Source: Rhodobacter ferrooxidans
GTDB taxonomy: Bacteria; Pseudomonadota; Alphaproteobacteria; Rhodobacterales; Rhodobacteraceae
Reading direction: 5' to 3'
Length of the DNA stretch: 64,000 nucleotides
NCBI RefSeq assembly: GCF_000176015.1
Contig: NZ_ACYY01000005.1
Coordinates: 124,001-188,000, forward strand
Shown here: piece after piece, positions 26,028 to 34,273 of the stretch
How positions within the stretch are numbered: the first letter of the stretch is position 1
Layout: the number at the start of each line of letters is the position of its first letter
The notes under the pieces: model-generated
Told to the model about the DNA's origin: nothing
Seen by the model: only the letters and a program-made list of their open reading frames with translations
Databases searched by the model: none
Program-made: the position numbers and the translations under genes

Positions 26028-26792
26028 ATGCCCACCAGCCCACGCGACCGCGAGATTGTCGATCTGCTGAACGCCTCGGGTTCCGCCCGGATCGGCGATG
26101 TGGCGCGCAGGCTTTCGGTGACCGAGGAAACCATCCGCCGTGCCGCCAAGCGGCTGGAGGCGGCGGGCACGGTGACGCGGGTGCATGGCGGGCTGCTGCT
26201 GAAAGACTGGGGGCCGGAGCCGAGTTTCGCCCAGCGGTTCGCGCTGAACCCGCTCGCCAAGCGGCGGATCGCGGCGCATCTGGCGGGCATGATCAGCGAT
26301 GGCGCCTCGCTGTTTCTCGATGTGGGGTCCACCACCGCCTATGTGGCGCAGGCGCTGCGCCAGCACCGCGAGTTGCTGGTGGTGACCAACTCGCTGGCGG
26401 TGGCGCAGGCCTTGGCCAGCCGCAACGGCAACCGGCTGTTCATGGCCGGGGGCGAGTTGCGCAGCCATGATGGTGGCGCCTTTGGTGACGAGGCGCTGGC
26501 CTTCGTGCGGCAGTTTCAGGTGCAATTTGCCGTGCTTTCCGCCGCTGCGGTGGATGCCCGCGCAGGCTTCCTTTTGCACGATCTGCGCGAGGCCGAGTTT
26601 TCCCGCACCATCATCCGCCACGCCGCGCAAAGCATCATCGCCGCCGATGCCAGCAAGTTCGGCCGCAGCGCCCCGATCTGCCTTGGCGATCCCGCCGCCA
26701 TTCACCGTCTGGTCACCGATGCCGCCCCGCCTGCCGACATCGCCGCCCTGCTGACCGGCGCCGGGGTCGAGATCAGTCTGGCGCCCCGCTGA
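26028..26792 (+). CDS. DeoR/GlpR-family transcriptional regulator (254 aa)
   Basis: DNA-binding repressor with an N-terminal winged helix-turn-helix (about 5-60: DREIVDLLNASGSARIGDVA, RRLSVTEETIRRAAKRLEAAG, VTRVHGG) and a C-terminal sugar-phosphate-isomerase-like sensor domain (about 75-235). The sensor includes FLDVGSTTAYVAQAL, VVTNSLAVAQAL and GGELRSHDGGAFG. DeoR effectors are usually phosphorylated metabolites. The gene is divergent from the betaine/choline importer operon, which encodes a kinase, so a phosphorylated amino alcohol as effector is a testable guess. Its 3' end overlaps the opposing amidase gene by 20 bases. Confidence 0.9.
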   Translation: MPTSPRDREIVDLLNASGSARIGDVARRLSVTEETIRRAAKRLEAAGTVTRVHGGLLLKDWGPEPSFAQRFALNPLAKRRIAAHLAGMISDGASLFLDVGSTTAYVAQALRQHRELLVVTNSLAVAQALASRNGNRLFMAGGELRSHDGGAFGDEALAFVRQFQVQFAVLSAAAVDARAGFLLHDLREAEFSRTIIRHAAQSIIAADASKFGRSAPICLGDPAAIHRLVTDAAPPADIAALLTGAGVEISLAPR

Positions 26793-27555
26793 CCGCGCGG
26801 AAATCGGCAGCTTGGCTGGACAGCAGTGCCGGGTCCGGCCGGGGAATATCCGCCACCAGCAGCGCCTGCCCCTGCCCGGCTTGCGCGAGCTGCGCCCCCG
26901 TGGCACCGACGATCACCGAGCCGCCGGCATAGCTCAGATCGCCCTCGGTGCCGCACATGTTGGCATAGACGATGGCCACCCCATGATTGGCGGCCATGGC
27001 GGGCACCGTGGCGCTGGACACATGGGTATAGGGCAGCATGTTGGCGGTGGGCACCAGAATGACCTGCACCCCCAGCGCCGCCAGTGCCGCCACATGCGGT
27101 GCGAATTCAATGTCATAGCAGATCAGCAACGCGCATTTCACCCCGGCCAGGGTAAAGGTCTCGTAAGCCTTACCCGGACGGAACAGCGCCGCCTCGCGCG
27201 GGCCGAACAACTGGATCTTGCGGTAATGCGCCAGGTGCCGCCCCGTGGCGTCAAGGCAGATCGCGGAATTGAACAGCGCATCCCCCGCCGCTTCGGCAAA
27301 GCCGAGGGTCAGCCCGCAGCCCGCAGCACGGGTCATTTCCGCGAGCCGCAGGTGCCATTCCCCGCCCTGCGGCTGCGCCAGGCCCGCCACATCGGCGTTG
27401 TAACCCGGCAGGAACAATTCCGGTGCCACCAGCATGTCGGCGCCCATCGCTGCGGCTGCCGCCAGCGCCGGGGCCAGGGCGGCAAAGGCCGCCTCGGGGT
27501 TGCCCGCGGGCGACGGGCCTTGCCACAGCGCCAGTCTCAGGGGGGATTTCGGCAT
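26773..27555 (-). CDS. Carbon-nitrogen hydrolase (nitrilase superfamily amidase, 260 aa)
   Basis: Thiol amidase or nitrilase. The Glu-Lys-Cys triad is visible as Glu in VAPELFLPGYN, Lys in AHYRKIQLFGP and Cys in ALLICYDIEFAP. The ATG at 27555 is preceded by GGAGACC and gives the usual first strand LRLALWQGP; an upstream in-frame start is less likely. Close to the aliphatic amidase/R-amidase-like branch by these motifs, but the substrate is not predictable. It overlaps the deoR gene tail to tail and is downstream of the NnrU gene on the same strand (60-base gap). Confidence 0.9.
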   Translation of the reverse strand: MPKSPLRLALWQGPSPAGNPEAAFAALAPALAAAAAMGADMLVAPELFLPGYNADVAGLAQPQGGEWHLRLAEMTRAAGCGLTLGFAEAAGDALFNSAICLDATGRHLAHYRKIQLFGPREAALFRPGKAYETFTLAGVKCALLICYDIEFAPHVAALAALGVQVILVPTANMLPYTHVSSATVPAMAANHGVAIVYANMCGTEGDLSYAGGSVIVGATGAQLAQAGQGQALLVADIPRPDPALLSSQAADFRAVSGAPD

Positions 27556-27615
27556 TTTCGGTCTCCGGTTGCCAAGGTCACCCTGCCGCAGCACGCGGAC
27601 GATTGCCATGGGGTT

Positions 27616-28311
27616 TCATGGCAGCGGCGGCATGCCGATCACCAGCGGATGCAGCCAGATCAACCCGCCCCAGACCGCAAGGCCGATCGCCAGCCGCAGC
27701 AGGCCCGGCCCGGACTGCGGTTTCCAGCGGCCCCCCAACAGTGCCGCAAACGGCCAACCCGAGGTGCGGGCGGCCAGCCGGTCCCACTCCGCATCCCCCC
27801 AGATGCGCCGGTTGCGCGCATCAATCGCCCGCATCCCAAGCGCGGCAAAGGCAGCAAACGGCGCGAAGACCAGCACATGCGCCAGATCGCCGTTCACCAG
27901 CAGATGTGCTGCCGCCCAAAGCAGCAACACCAGCAGCAAGGGATGCCGGCTGACCCCGGCAATGCCCGGCCTTTCGGGGTCAAACCCCGAACTGCGGCCA
28001 CCAAAGGAAAACGGGTTCACCGCCCCGATGGCAAAGGCCGCCAGCAGCACCGCCGCCAACATCACCGCGTTCACCAGCCAGCGCTGCCAGATCGCCTGAT
28101 CCCACAGCACCACGAACGGCGCCGCCCACGCCGCCTGAATGACCCAGGCCAGCATCACCAGCGACAACAGCCCATAGGCCATGCCGAACCCCGAACGCCC
28201 CAGCCGAGCCACCAGCCAAGCCTTGACCGCGGGGCGCACCGGCACGGCATGGCTTGCGAAAAACGCCGCAATCGCCAGCGCAAAGCCGCCCCAGTCCTGC
28301 ATCAGTTGCAT
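27616..28311 (-). CDS. nnrU: NnrU-family integral membrane protein (231 aa)
   Basis: Multi-pass inner-membrane protein of the NnrU family, first associated with nitrite/nitric-oxide reduction in Rhodobacter and related to isoprenylcysteine methyltransferase-like NnrU/MddA proteins. About six hydrophobic segments are seen, for example FALAIAAFFASHAVPVRP, GMAYGLLSLVMLAWVIQAAW and LVNAVMLAAVLLAAFAIGAV. The family signature region is NPFSFGGRSSGFDPERPGIAGVSRHP (shown here as separate parts: NPFSFGG, GIAGVSRHPLL). The biochemical function is unknown. A second ATG three codons in (28302) is an alternative start. Confidence 0.88.
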   Translation of the reverse strand: MQLMQDWGGFALAIAAFFASHAVPVRPAVKAWLVARLGRSGFGMAYGLLSLVMLAWVIQAAWAAPFVVLWDQAIWQRWLVNAVMLAAVLLAAFAIGAVNPFSFGGRSSGFDPERPGIAGVSRHPLLLVLLLWAAAHLLVNGDLAHVLVFAPFAAFAALGMRAIDARNRRIWGDAEWDRLAARTSGWPFAALLGGRWKPQSGPGLLRLAIGLAVWGGLIWLHPLVIGMPPLP

Positions 28312-28409
28312 CCTGCCCCCCGTGGTTTACGCCTTCCTAGCACCGTGACGTGGCGGAAAAAACCTCTGACACGCTGGACTTGCGCCGCGCGCCGCCTATC
28401 CTGCACAGT

Positions 28410-29177
28410 ATGACCCAAACCGCCCTCATCGTCGCCCATGGCGCGCCCGCCGATCCCGCCCCCGCACAAGTGGCGCTGGAGGCGCTGGCCACAACTGTGG
28501 CCGGCCTGCTGCCCGGTTGGCGCATTGCCGGTGCCACCCTCGCCGCCCCCGACGCGCTGGAGGAGGCGCTTGCAGCTTGTCCCGGCGCGCTGATCTATCC
28601 GTTCTTCATGGCCGAGGGCTGGTTTACCCGCACCGCCCTGCCCCGCCGCCTGACCGCCGCAGGCGCCACCGGCCTGCACCAGTTGCCCGCCTTTGGCACC
28701 GACCCGCGGCTGACCGATCTGGTGGCCCGCGCTGCCCTGCAAGGTGCCGAGGCCGCGGGTCTGACGCCGAAAACCACCACGCTGCTGCTGGCGGCGCATG
28801 GTGGCAAGGCCTCGCCCGCCTCGGCGCAGGCGACGCAGGCGCTGGCCGCAAGGTTGGCGCAGCGCGGCGATTTCGCGGCGATCCGTGTGGGCTTTCTGGA
28901 GCAGGAGCCGTTCCTTGCCGATGCCGCCCGTGGCCTTGGCGCCGCCCTGTGCCTGCCGCTGTTTGCGCTGCGCGCCGGGCATCTGGCGCGCGATGTGCCG
29001 CAGGCGTTGCGCGACGCAGGCTTCACCTGTCCCTTGCTGCCCGCCATCGGCGAGCATCCCGACACCCCGGCGCTGATCGCCCGCGCCCTGGGGGCGGTTC
29101 AACTGCCGGGGCGGAAGGCCTTGCAGAGTGCCGGATCGGTGTCGATCCTCGAAGCCCCCAGCAGATCGAGGCAATAG
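28410..29177 (+). CDS. CbiX/SirB-like chelatase-family protein (255 aa)
   Basis: Class II chelatase fold that inserts Co, Ni or Fe into a tetrapyrrole. Two internal half-domains each have a metal-site His: IVAHGAPADPAPAQ near the N-terminus and LLAAHGGKASPASAQ near residue 130. A third His is in LRAGHLARDVPQAL. No His-rich tail is present. The ATG at 28410 gives the correct first strand (TALIVAHG). It may supply the cobalt step for B12, which the corrinoid enzymes of this window require, or siroheme iron for nitrite/sulfite enzymes. The last 79 bases overlap the opposing mogA gene. Confidence 0.85.
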   Translation: MTQTALIVAHGAPADPAPAQVALEALATTVAGLLPGWRIAGATLAAPDALEEALAACPGALIYPFFMAEGWFTRTALPRRLTAAGATGLHQLPAFGTDPRLTDLVARAALQGAEAAGLTPKTTTLLLAAHGGKASPASAQATQALAARLAQRGDFAAIRVGFLEQEPFLADAARGLGAALCLPLFALRAGHLARDVPQALRDAGFTCPLLPAIGEHPDTPALIARALGAVQLPGRKALQSAGSVSILEAPSRSRQ

Positions 29178-29623
29178 GGCACGGCCGCGAACACCGCCCC
29201 CAGGCAGGTGGCGATGGCCGCAGGCTTGCCCGGCAGGGTGATGATCAGGCATTTGCCGCGCGTGCCGGCGCCCTGACGCGACAGGATGGCGGTCGGCACC
29301 TCGCGCAAGGACGCCGCGCGCATCTGCTCGCCAAAGCCGGGAAAGTCGCGGTCGATCACCTCGGCCATCGCCTCGGGGGTCTGGTCGCGCGGGCTGGGGC
29401 CGGTGCCGCCGGTGGCAAGAATCAGATCGGCGCCCAGGTCATCGGCCAGATGGCGCAGGGCGGCGGCCACTTCGGCGCGGCCATCGGGCACGATCTGGCG
29501 GTGAATGGTGACGGGCGAGGTGATGACCCGGCGCAGCCAGTCTTCCGCCGCAGGCCCGCCGCGGTCTTCGTAGATGCCCTGACTGGCGCGGTCGGATACC
29601 GTCAGAATTGCAATGAAAGCCAT
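29099..29623 (-). CDS. mogA: Molybdopterin adenylyltransferase MogA/MoaB (174 aa)
   Basis: Adenylates molybdopterin before metal insertion in molybdenum-cofactor synthesis. The MoCF-binding fold is shown by IAILTVSDRASQGIYEDRGG, the loop LILATGGTGPSPRDQTPEA, and GKCLIITLPGKPAAI. Length matches the 170-195 residues of the family. The ATG is 3 bases after the stop of the DUF2478 gene, so both appear co-transcribed with the ABC importer further upstream. The 79-base antisense overlap with the chelatase gene is part of its coding C-terminus. Confidence 0.93.
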   Translation of the reverse strand: MAFIAILTVSDRASQGIYEDRGGPAAEDWLRRVITSPVTIHRQIVPDGRAEVAAALRHLADDLGADLILATGGTGPSPRDQTPEAMAEVIDRDFPGFGEQMRAASLREVPTAILSRQGAGTRGKCLIITLPGKPAAIATCLGAVFAAVPYCLDLLGASRIDTDPALCKAFRPGS

Positions 29624-29626
29624 TGG

Positions 29627-30136
29627 TTACACGACATTCTTCAAGTGATACATTAAGCACCAACCCACCAGCGCCCCGACATCAGGCGCCAAAGGCTGCG
29701 CCAGCCCGCCGGAAAATTCCTCGAACGCAACAAGGTTCGCCGCGTTGACCCCGATCAGCACCGGCATGCCCTGCGCCAGCGCCTCGGCCACCAGCGCACG
29801 AAAGCCGCGGCCCTCGGCCTCGTGCTTGCCGAACTTGTTGACGATCAGCAACTCCGCCGCCGCCAAGCGCGGTTCGACCAGCCCGACCGCAGTTTCCAAG
29901 GCCCCGGCATCCAGCCGACACCCCGTTGACCCCGGCCCCAGAGACTGGCTGATGCGGATCACCAGGCCATCCGGCAGCAGCCGCAAATCCATGTCGCAGC
30001 GCGGATCGTCGCCGCCGGCGTTGCTTTGCACCGCCCCGGCCAGCGCCACGCCCGCCGCCTGCAACTGCGCCGCCACCACGCCCAGCAGCGCATCGGTGGC
30101 GCCACGGTCGGGGTGCAGCACATAGGCCAGCCGCAA
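29627..30136 (-). CDS. DUF2478 protein, putative molybdenum-linked nucleotide-binding protein (169 aa)
   Basis: DUF2478 proteins are usually found beside molybdate transporter or Mo-cofactor genes and resemble P-loop NTPases. The sequence starts MRLAYVLHPDRGATDALLGV, carries LLIVNKFGKHEAEGRGF (resembling a NKxG-type segment) and ends with a short helical region. A canonical Walker A is not evident. It sits 3 bases after the importer ATPase gene and 3 bases before mogA. The position supports a role in molybdenum metabolism, but no reaction is known. Confidence 0.8.
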   Translation of the reverse strand: MRLAYVLHPDRGATDALLGVVAAQLQAAGVALAGAVQSNAGGDDPRCDMDLRLLPDGLVIRISQSLGPGSTGCRLDAGALETAVGLVEPRLAAAELLIVNKFGKHEAEGRGFRALVAEALAQGMPVLIGVNAANLVAFEEFSGGLAQPLAPDVGALVGWCLMYHLKNVV

Positions 30137-30139
30137 GGC

Positions 30140-31198
30140 TCAGCCCCCCAGCACGATCAGATCGGCGGCGGAAAAGCTGACCTCGGCGGCGGCACCCACT
30201 GGCGGCGGCGGCGTGTCGGCGCGGTTGAAGGTGTCCAGCGCCACCGAGGCGCCCGCCACATCGGCGCGCACCCGGATCACCGAACCCAGAAAATGCACAT
30301 CGGTAATCACCCCCGGCAGAACCACCTCGCGCCCCTCGAACCGGCCCAGATGCAGCGCCTCGGGGCGCAGGGCCAGCGCGATGCGGTCGCCAGTGAGTGA
30401 AACCAAAGGCTGCGGCAAGGTGATTTCGGTGCCCGCCAGCGACACCCGACCCGCCGCAGGGTCCAGCACCGCGGCGTCAAAGGTGTTCAGGGTGCCGACG
30501 AAATTGGCGACGAATTTGGTGTTGGGCCGGTTGTAAATCTCGAACGGCGCGCCGACCTGTTCGGCAATGCCGCCGTTCATCACCACGATGCGATCCGAGA
30601 TCGACAGCGCCTCTTCCTGGTCATGCGTCACGAAGATCGTGGTGATGCCCAGCTTTTGCTGAATCTCGCGGATTTCGGTGCGCAACGACACCCGGATCTT
30701 GGCATCCAGCGCCGACAACGGCTCGTCCAACAGCAGCACCGAGGGCTTGACCGCCAGCGCCCGGGCCAGTGCCACCCGCTGCTGCTGACCGCCCGAAAGC
30801 TGGAACGGGTAGCGGTTGCCCAGATCGGGCAGGCCGATCAGCCGCAGCATCTCGGCCACGCGAATATCCTGATCCGCCCGCCCTACCCCCTTGATCTTCA
30901 ATCCAAACCCGACGTTCTGCGCCACCGTCAGGTTGGGAAACAGCGCATAGGCCTGAAACACCATGCCGATGTTGCGCTGGTTCGGGCGCTGGTTCACCAC
31001 GTCCTTGCCGTCGATGCGGATGGCGCCGGAATTCGGCGTCTCGAACCCCGCGACCATGCGCAGCACCGTGGTCTTGCCGCAACCCGACGGCCCCAGCAGC
31101 GACACGAACTCGCCCTTCTGGATGCCGAGGTTGAAATCCTTCACCACCCGCAGGATGCCGAAGGCTTTCTCCAGATGTTCGATGTCAAGAAAGGCCAT
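30140..31198 (-). CDS. Polyamine/iron-type ABC transporter ATPase, PotA/FbpC-like (352 aa)
   Basis: ATPase of a four-component importer. Walker A LLGPSGCGKTTVLRM, Q-loop GMVFQAYALFPN, signature LSGGQQQRVALAR, Walker B VLLLDEPLSALDA and switch FVTHDQEEAL. A C-terminal TOBE domain (about 240-350) contains IALALRPEALHLG and VITDVHFLGSVIRV. The start codon overlaps the permease stop by one base (TGATG). The ATPase alone does not separate polyamine, iron, thiamine or 2-aminoethylphosphonate subfamilies; the aminotransferase gene upstream favours a polyamine or other amine. Confidence 0.92.
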   Translation of the reverse strand: MAFLDIEHLEKAFGILRVVKDFNLGIQKGEFVSLLGPSGCGKTTVLRMVAGFETPNSGAIRIDGKDVVNQRPNQRNIGMVFQAYALFPNLTVAQNVGFGLKIKGVGRADQDIRVAEMLRLIGLPDLGNRYPFQLSGGQQQRVALARALAVKPSVLLLDEPLSALDAKIRVSLRTEIREIQQKLGITTIFVTHDQEEALSISDRIVVMNGGIAEQVGAPFEIYNRPNTKFVANFVGTLNTFDAAVLDPAAGRVSLAGTEITLPQPLVSLTGDRIALALRPEALHLGRFEGREVVLPGVITDVHFLGSVIRVRADVAGASVALDTFNRADTPPPPVGAAAEVSFSAADLIVLGG

Positions 31199-31980
31199 CA
31201 GCGTTGCGCTCTCGTATGCTTGGAAAATCGGGTGATCAGCTGAATGAGGCCCATGCAGGCCCAGGTGATGCCAAAGGCGATCACCGCCAGCGCCGCCGGT
31301 TCATAGGCGCGGTTGGCCCCCAGAAGCTGCATGTAGGGGCCAAAGGCCGGGCGGTTCAGCAGGGCGGCCATGGTGAACTCGCCAATCACGATGGCAAAGG
31401 TCAGGAAGGCGCCTGACAGCACCGCAACCAGCACGTTGGGCAGGATGATGCGGGCCAGAATCGTGCCCCAGCCGGCGCCCAAGCTTTGCGCCGCCTCGGT
31501 CAGCGTCGCCACGTCGATGGTGCGCAACCCGGTATCGACGGCGCGATACATGTAGGGCAAGGCCAGCGTGGCATAGCCGAACATCAGCAGGATATTGGTG
31601 CCCATCGCCGTGCCGGTCAGCGGCAGCCAGCTTGAGGTGTTGTAAAGCCGGATGTAGCCGAAGACGATGACGATGGCCGGAATGACCAGCGGCAGCAGGG
31701 TGATGAACTCGACATATGGCCGCGCCCAGGGCATTTTCAGCCGCACCCAGAAGGCCGTGGGCACCACCAAGAGCGCGCCGAAGGCGATGGTGACCAGCGC
31801 CATCAGCACCGAATAGCTGAAGGTTTCCTGAAACTTCGGGTCGGCCAGCACCTTGGCATAGGCGTCGAAGGAATACTCGCCGCGCCGCATCTTCAGGCTG
31901 AACTCGGTCATGCCGATCAGCGGCAGGGTGAAATACACCAGCCCGAACAGCAAGGCGCCCCAGGACCACAGCTTGGTCAT
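31198..31980 (-). CDS. ABC transporter permease, PotC-like (260 aa)
   Basis: Inner-membrane subunit with about six segments, beginning LWSWGALLFGLVYFTLPLIG. The EAA loop is EAAQSLGAGWGTILARIILPN. The ATG at 31980 overlaps the stop of the upstream permease (ATGA) and has AGGTGG upstream; the GTG nine bases earlier is less likely. Family features include FVxLPLVIPAIVIVFGYIRL (here beginning FITLLPLVIPAI) and FAIVIGEFTMAALLNRP. Paired with the PotB-like permease in a heterodimeric channel. Confidence 0.92.
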   Translation of the reverse strand: MTKLWSWGALLFGLVYFTLPLIGMTEFSLKMRRGEYSFDAYAKVLADPKFQETFSYSVLMALVTIAFGALLVVPTAFWVRLKMPWARPYVEFITLLPLVIPAIVIVFGYIRLYNTSSWLPLTGTAMGTNILLMFGYATLALPYMYRAVDTGLRTIDVATLTEAAQSLGAGWGTILARIILPNVLVAVLSGAFLTFAIVIGEFTMAALLNRPAFGPYMQLLGANRAYEPAALAVIAFGITWACMGLIQLITRFSKHTRAQR

Positions 31981-32888
31981 TTCAGCCACCTTTCACTGCG
32001 CGCCCGCAGCCAGATGTAGATGCCGTTGGCGATGCCGGTGATCACGATCATCCCGAAGGCCAGCGCATAGCCCAGATGCGGGTTGCCCAGCACGTCGCCG
32101 CGGATCTGCGCGAACAGCAGGATCGGCACGATGTTCATCGAACTGCCCGTGAGGGCAATCGCGGTCGCCACGGCGCCAAAGGCATTGGCGAACAAGAGCG
32201 CCAGCGTGCCCAGCAGCGACGGAAACAGGATCGGCAGCGCCACCATGCGCCAGTATTGCAGGCCGCTTGCCCCCAGCATGCTGGCCGCCTCGCGCCATTC
32301 CTTTTTCAGCCCGTCGAGTGCGGGCGTGATGATCAGGATCATCAGCGGGATCTGGAAGAACAGATAGGTCAGCGTCAGGCCCCAGAACGACAGCAGGTTG
32401 AAGCCTAGAAGCCGCAGGTCGATGCCCATCTGGGTCTTGAGGTAAACGGTGATCAGCCCGACCGGGCCGATGGTGGCCAGAAAGGCAAAGGCCAGCGGCA
32501 CGCCGGCAAAGTTCGAGGCGACGCCCGAGAAGGTCAGCAGCGGCCCGCGGATGAATTTCGGCAAGCCGCCCAGAACGATGGCCGCGGCCACGGCGAAACC
32601 GATGGCACAGCCCAGCAGCGCCGAGGCCAGGCTGATCTTGATGGAAATCAGATAGGCCGCCTTGATCTGGTCGGTGTTCAGCCCGCGCAGGTTTTCAAGG
32701 GTGAAACTGCCCTCGGGGGTGCGAAACGCCCCCAGCACGATGTGCATGGTCGGCAATATCAGGAACAGCACGGCGAAAATCAGAAACGGGGCCAGCCCCA
32801 GCCAATGCAACGGCAAACGCCGCCGCGCGGCCCTTGCCACCGGCGGCGCGGCGGTGGTCGAAGATTGCATCCTGTCGGTTCCCGTCAT
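31977..32888 (-). CDS. ABC transporter permease, PotB-like (303 aa)
   Basis: Inner-membrane subunit. After a basic cytoplasmic tail (ARAARRRLPLHW), a first membrane segment LAPFLIFAVLFLILPTMHIV leads into the BPD_transp_1 core. The EAA loop is EAASMLGASGLQYWRMVALP. Start choice between ATGs at 32888 and 32870 is uncertain; neither has a strong Shine-Dalgarno site. Further upstream codons fall in a GC-rich hairpin and are excluded. Its stop overlaps the next permease ATG. Confidence 0.9.
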   Translation of the reverse strand: MTGTDRMQSSTTAAPPVARAARRRLPLHWLGLAPFLIFAVLFLILPTMHIVLGAFRTPEGSFTLENLRGLNTDQIKAAYLISIKISLASALLGCAIGFAVAAAIVLGGLPKFIRGPLLTFSGVASNFAGVPLAFAFLATIGPVGLITVYLKTQMGIDLRLLGFNLLSFWGLTLTYLFFQIPLMILIITPALDGLKKEWREAASMLGASGLQYWRMVALPILFPSLLGTLALLFANAFGAVATAIALTGSSMNIVPILLFAQIRGDVLGNPHLGYALAFGMIVITGIANGIYIWLRARSERWLK

Positions 32889-32919
32889 GAGGGCGTCTTG
32901 CGGCCCCTTTGTCGCGCAA

Positions 32920-32951
32920 CGCCCGCCCCGGCGCAAGAACCGGGGCGGGCG
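32920..32951 (-). other. Intercistronic stem-loop after the binding-protein gene
   Basis: A perfect 12-bp stem (CGCCCGCCCCGG / CCGGGGCGGGCG) with an eight-base loop lies between the polyamine-type binding-protein stop (32967) and the permease start. There is no T run, so it is more likely a 3'-end-stabilising or attenuating hairpin giving more receptor than membrane subunits. It has the same position as the hairpin at 24858-24878. Confidence 0.65.
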
Positions 32952-32966
32952 CAAGGTCAGGTCGGC

Positions 32967-34070
32967 TTACTGGACGTTGGCGCCCACGACCGCATCCCAA
33001 CCGGCGGTGACGGCGGCCTTGTTGGCATCCACCTCTTCCAGCGTCGGGAAATACGCCTTGGCATAGGCGTCGGCGGGCGGCATCTTGGCCAGCAGATCGG
33101 CCGGAACCACGCCACGCGCCACCATGTCGTTGAAGCGGATCGGGTGGCAGTAGCCCGCCAGCCAACCCAGTTGGCCTTCATCGGAATAGAGGTATTCCAT
33201 CCAGAGTTTCGCGGCGTTCGGGTGCGGCGCATAAGCGCTGATCGCCTGCACATAAACGCCTGCCAGCGTGCCCGAGGCCGGAATGATCACCTCGACCGGC
33301 GGGTTGCCAGCCAGCGTGTCCTTGGCGGCCAGGGCGTTGTAATCCCACATCGCCACGATCGGGGTGGCGCCTTGGGCCAGCGTGCCCGCCTTGCCGATCA
33401 CGGGGACGAAGTTGCCCGCCTTGTTCACTTCGGCAAAGTATTCCAGACCCTTCTTGCCGGCTTCCTCGCCCGCAGCACCGCCCGCGGCCAGACCGGCCGA
33501 CAGCACCGCCAGAATCGCCTGGTTGGAGGCGCGCGGATCACCCGCCAGCGCCACCTGGCCGGCATATTCCGGCTTCAGAAGGTCAGCCCAGTCAGCCGGA
33601 GTATTGGTGACAAGATCCTTGTTCACCAAAAGCGACATCACGCCGTAATAGTCGCCATACCAGAAGCCTTCGGCATCCTTGGCGCTGTCGGGGATGCTGT
33701 CCCAGGTCGAGACCTTGTAGGGTTGGATCAAGCCTTCGGCCTTGGACGACGGGCCGAAGGAAAGCCCCACGTCGATCACGTCGGGCGCCTGCGGGCCGGT
33801 GTTGTCCTTGTTGGCCTTGATCGCCTCGACCTCGTCAGCCGAGCCCGCATCGGGGTTCAGCTCGTTGACGGTGATGCCGGGATACTTGGCCTTGAAGCCG
33901 TCGATCACCGCGCCATAGCCGCACCAGTCATGCGGCAGCGCGATCACGGTCAGGTTGGCTTCGGCAATCGCCGCAGCTTCCAGCGCCGCCATATCCTGCG
34001 CCGCAACCATCGCGGTCGAGGCCAGCAACGCCGCGACCGTCAGGCCGGCGGTGGTTTTCTTCAGTGTCAT
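32967..34070 (-). CDS. Polyamine/iron-type periplasmic binding protein (367 aa)
   Basis: Receptor of the importer, PotD/FbpA-like fold. The signal peptide MTLKKTTAGLTVAALLASTA is cleaved near MVAAQDM (about residue 25). Mature features include LTVIALPHDWCGYGAVIDGF, the hinge segment APDVIDVGLSFG, YGDYYGVMSLLVNKDLV, and LAGYCHPIRFNDMV. Ligand-contact residues cannot be assigned by eye. The gene has a 203-base repeat-rich leader and follows the aminotransferase gene on the same strand. Putrescine or spermidine is the favoured ligand from context; iron is an alternative. Confidence 0.88.
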   Translation of the reverse strand: MTLKKTTAGLTVAALLASTAMVAAQDMAALEAAAIAEANLTVIALPHDWCGYGAVIDGFKAKYPGITVNELNPDAGSADEVEAIKANKDNTGPQAPDVIDVGLSFGPSSKAEGLIQPYKVSTWDSIPDSAKDAEGFWYGDYYGVMSLLVNKDLVTNTPADWADLLKPEYAGQVALAGDPRASNQAILAVLSAGLAAGGAAGEEAGKKGLEYFAEVNKAGNFVPVIGKAGTLAQGATPIVAMWDYNALAAKDTLAGNPPVEVIIPASGTLAGVYVQAISAYAPHPNAAKLWMEYLYSDEGQLGWLAGYCHPIRFNDMVARGVVPADLLAKMPPADAYAKAYFPTLEEVDANKAAVTAGWDAVVGANVQ

Positions 34071-34103
34071 CGTTTCTATCTCCCTTGGGCACTTTCGGCC
34101 CGT

Positions 34104-34250
34104 TTTGTGACAACTTCGGTCTTATTCTTGGTTTGTGACAGTTTCTTGATCGGTCCTGCCCGTTCTTGATCGGTCCTGGCAGTGATCTAAGCCTGAAAAA
34201 TTTCCTGCCGCAACGAGTCGGTAAGCATTGTGACAGTTTTATTACGTCAC
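34104..34250. promoter_or_regulatory. Repeat-rich leader upstream of the polyamine-type importer
   Basis: Three copies of TTGTGACA(A/G)(C/T)TT occur at about 34105, 34133 and 34228. The last forms an inverted repeat with GTCAC (GTGAC at 34230-34234, GTCAC at 34246-34250). Between them TTCTTGATCGGTCCTG occurs twice (34143-34158 and 34163-34178, 20-base period). These are probable regulator-binding sites or leader elements in front of the importer. A weak minus-strand promoter, TTGCGG with TAGATC, may lie near 34190-34215. Confidence 0.5.
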
Positions 34251-34273
34251 GGCAGGGGGTGTCATAAAGCGGT

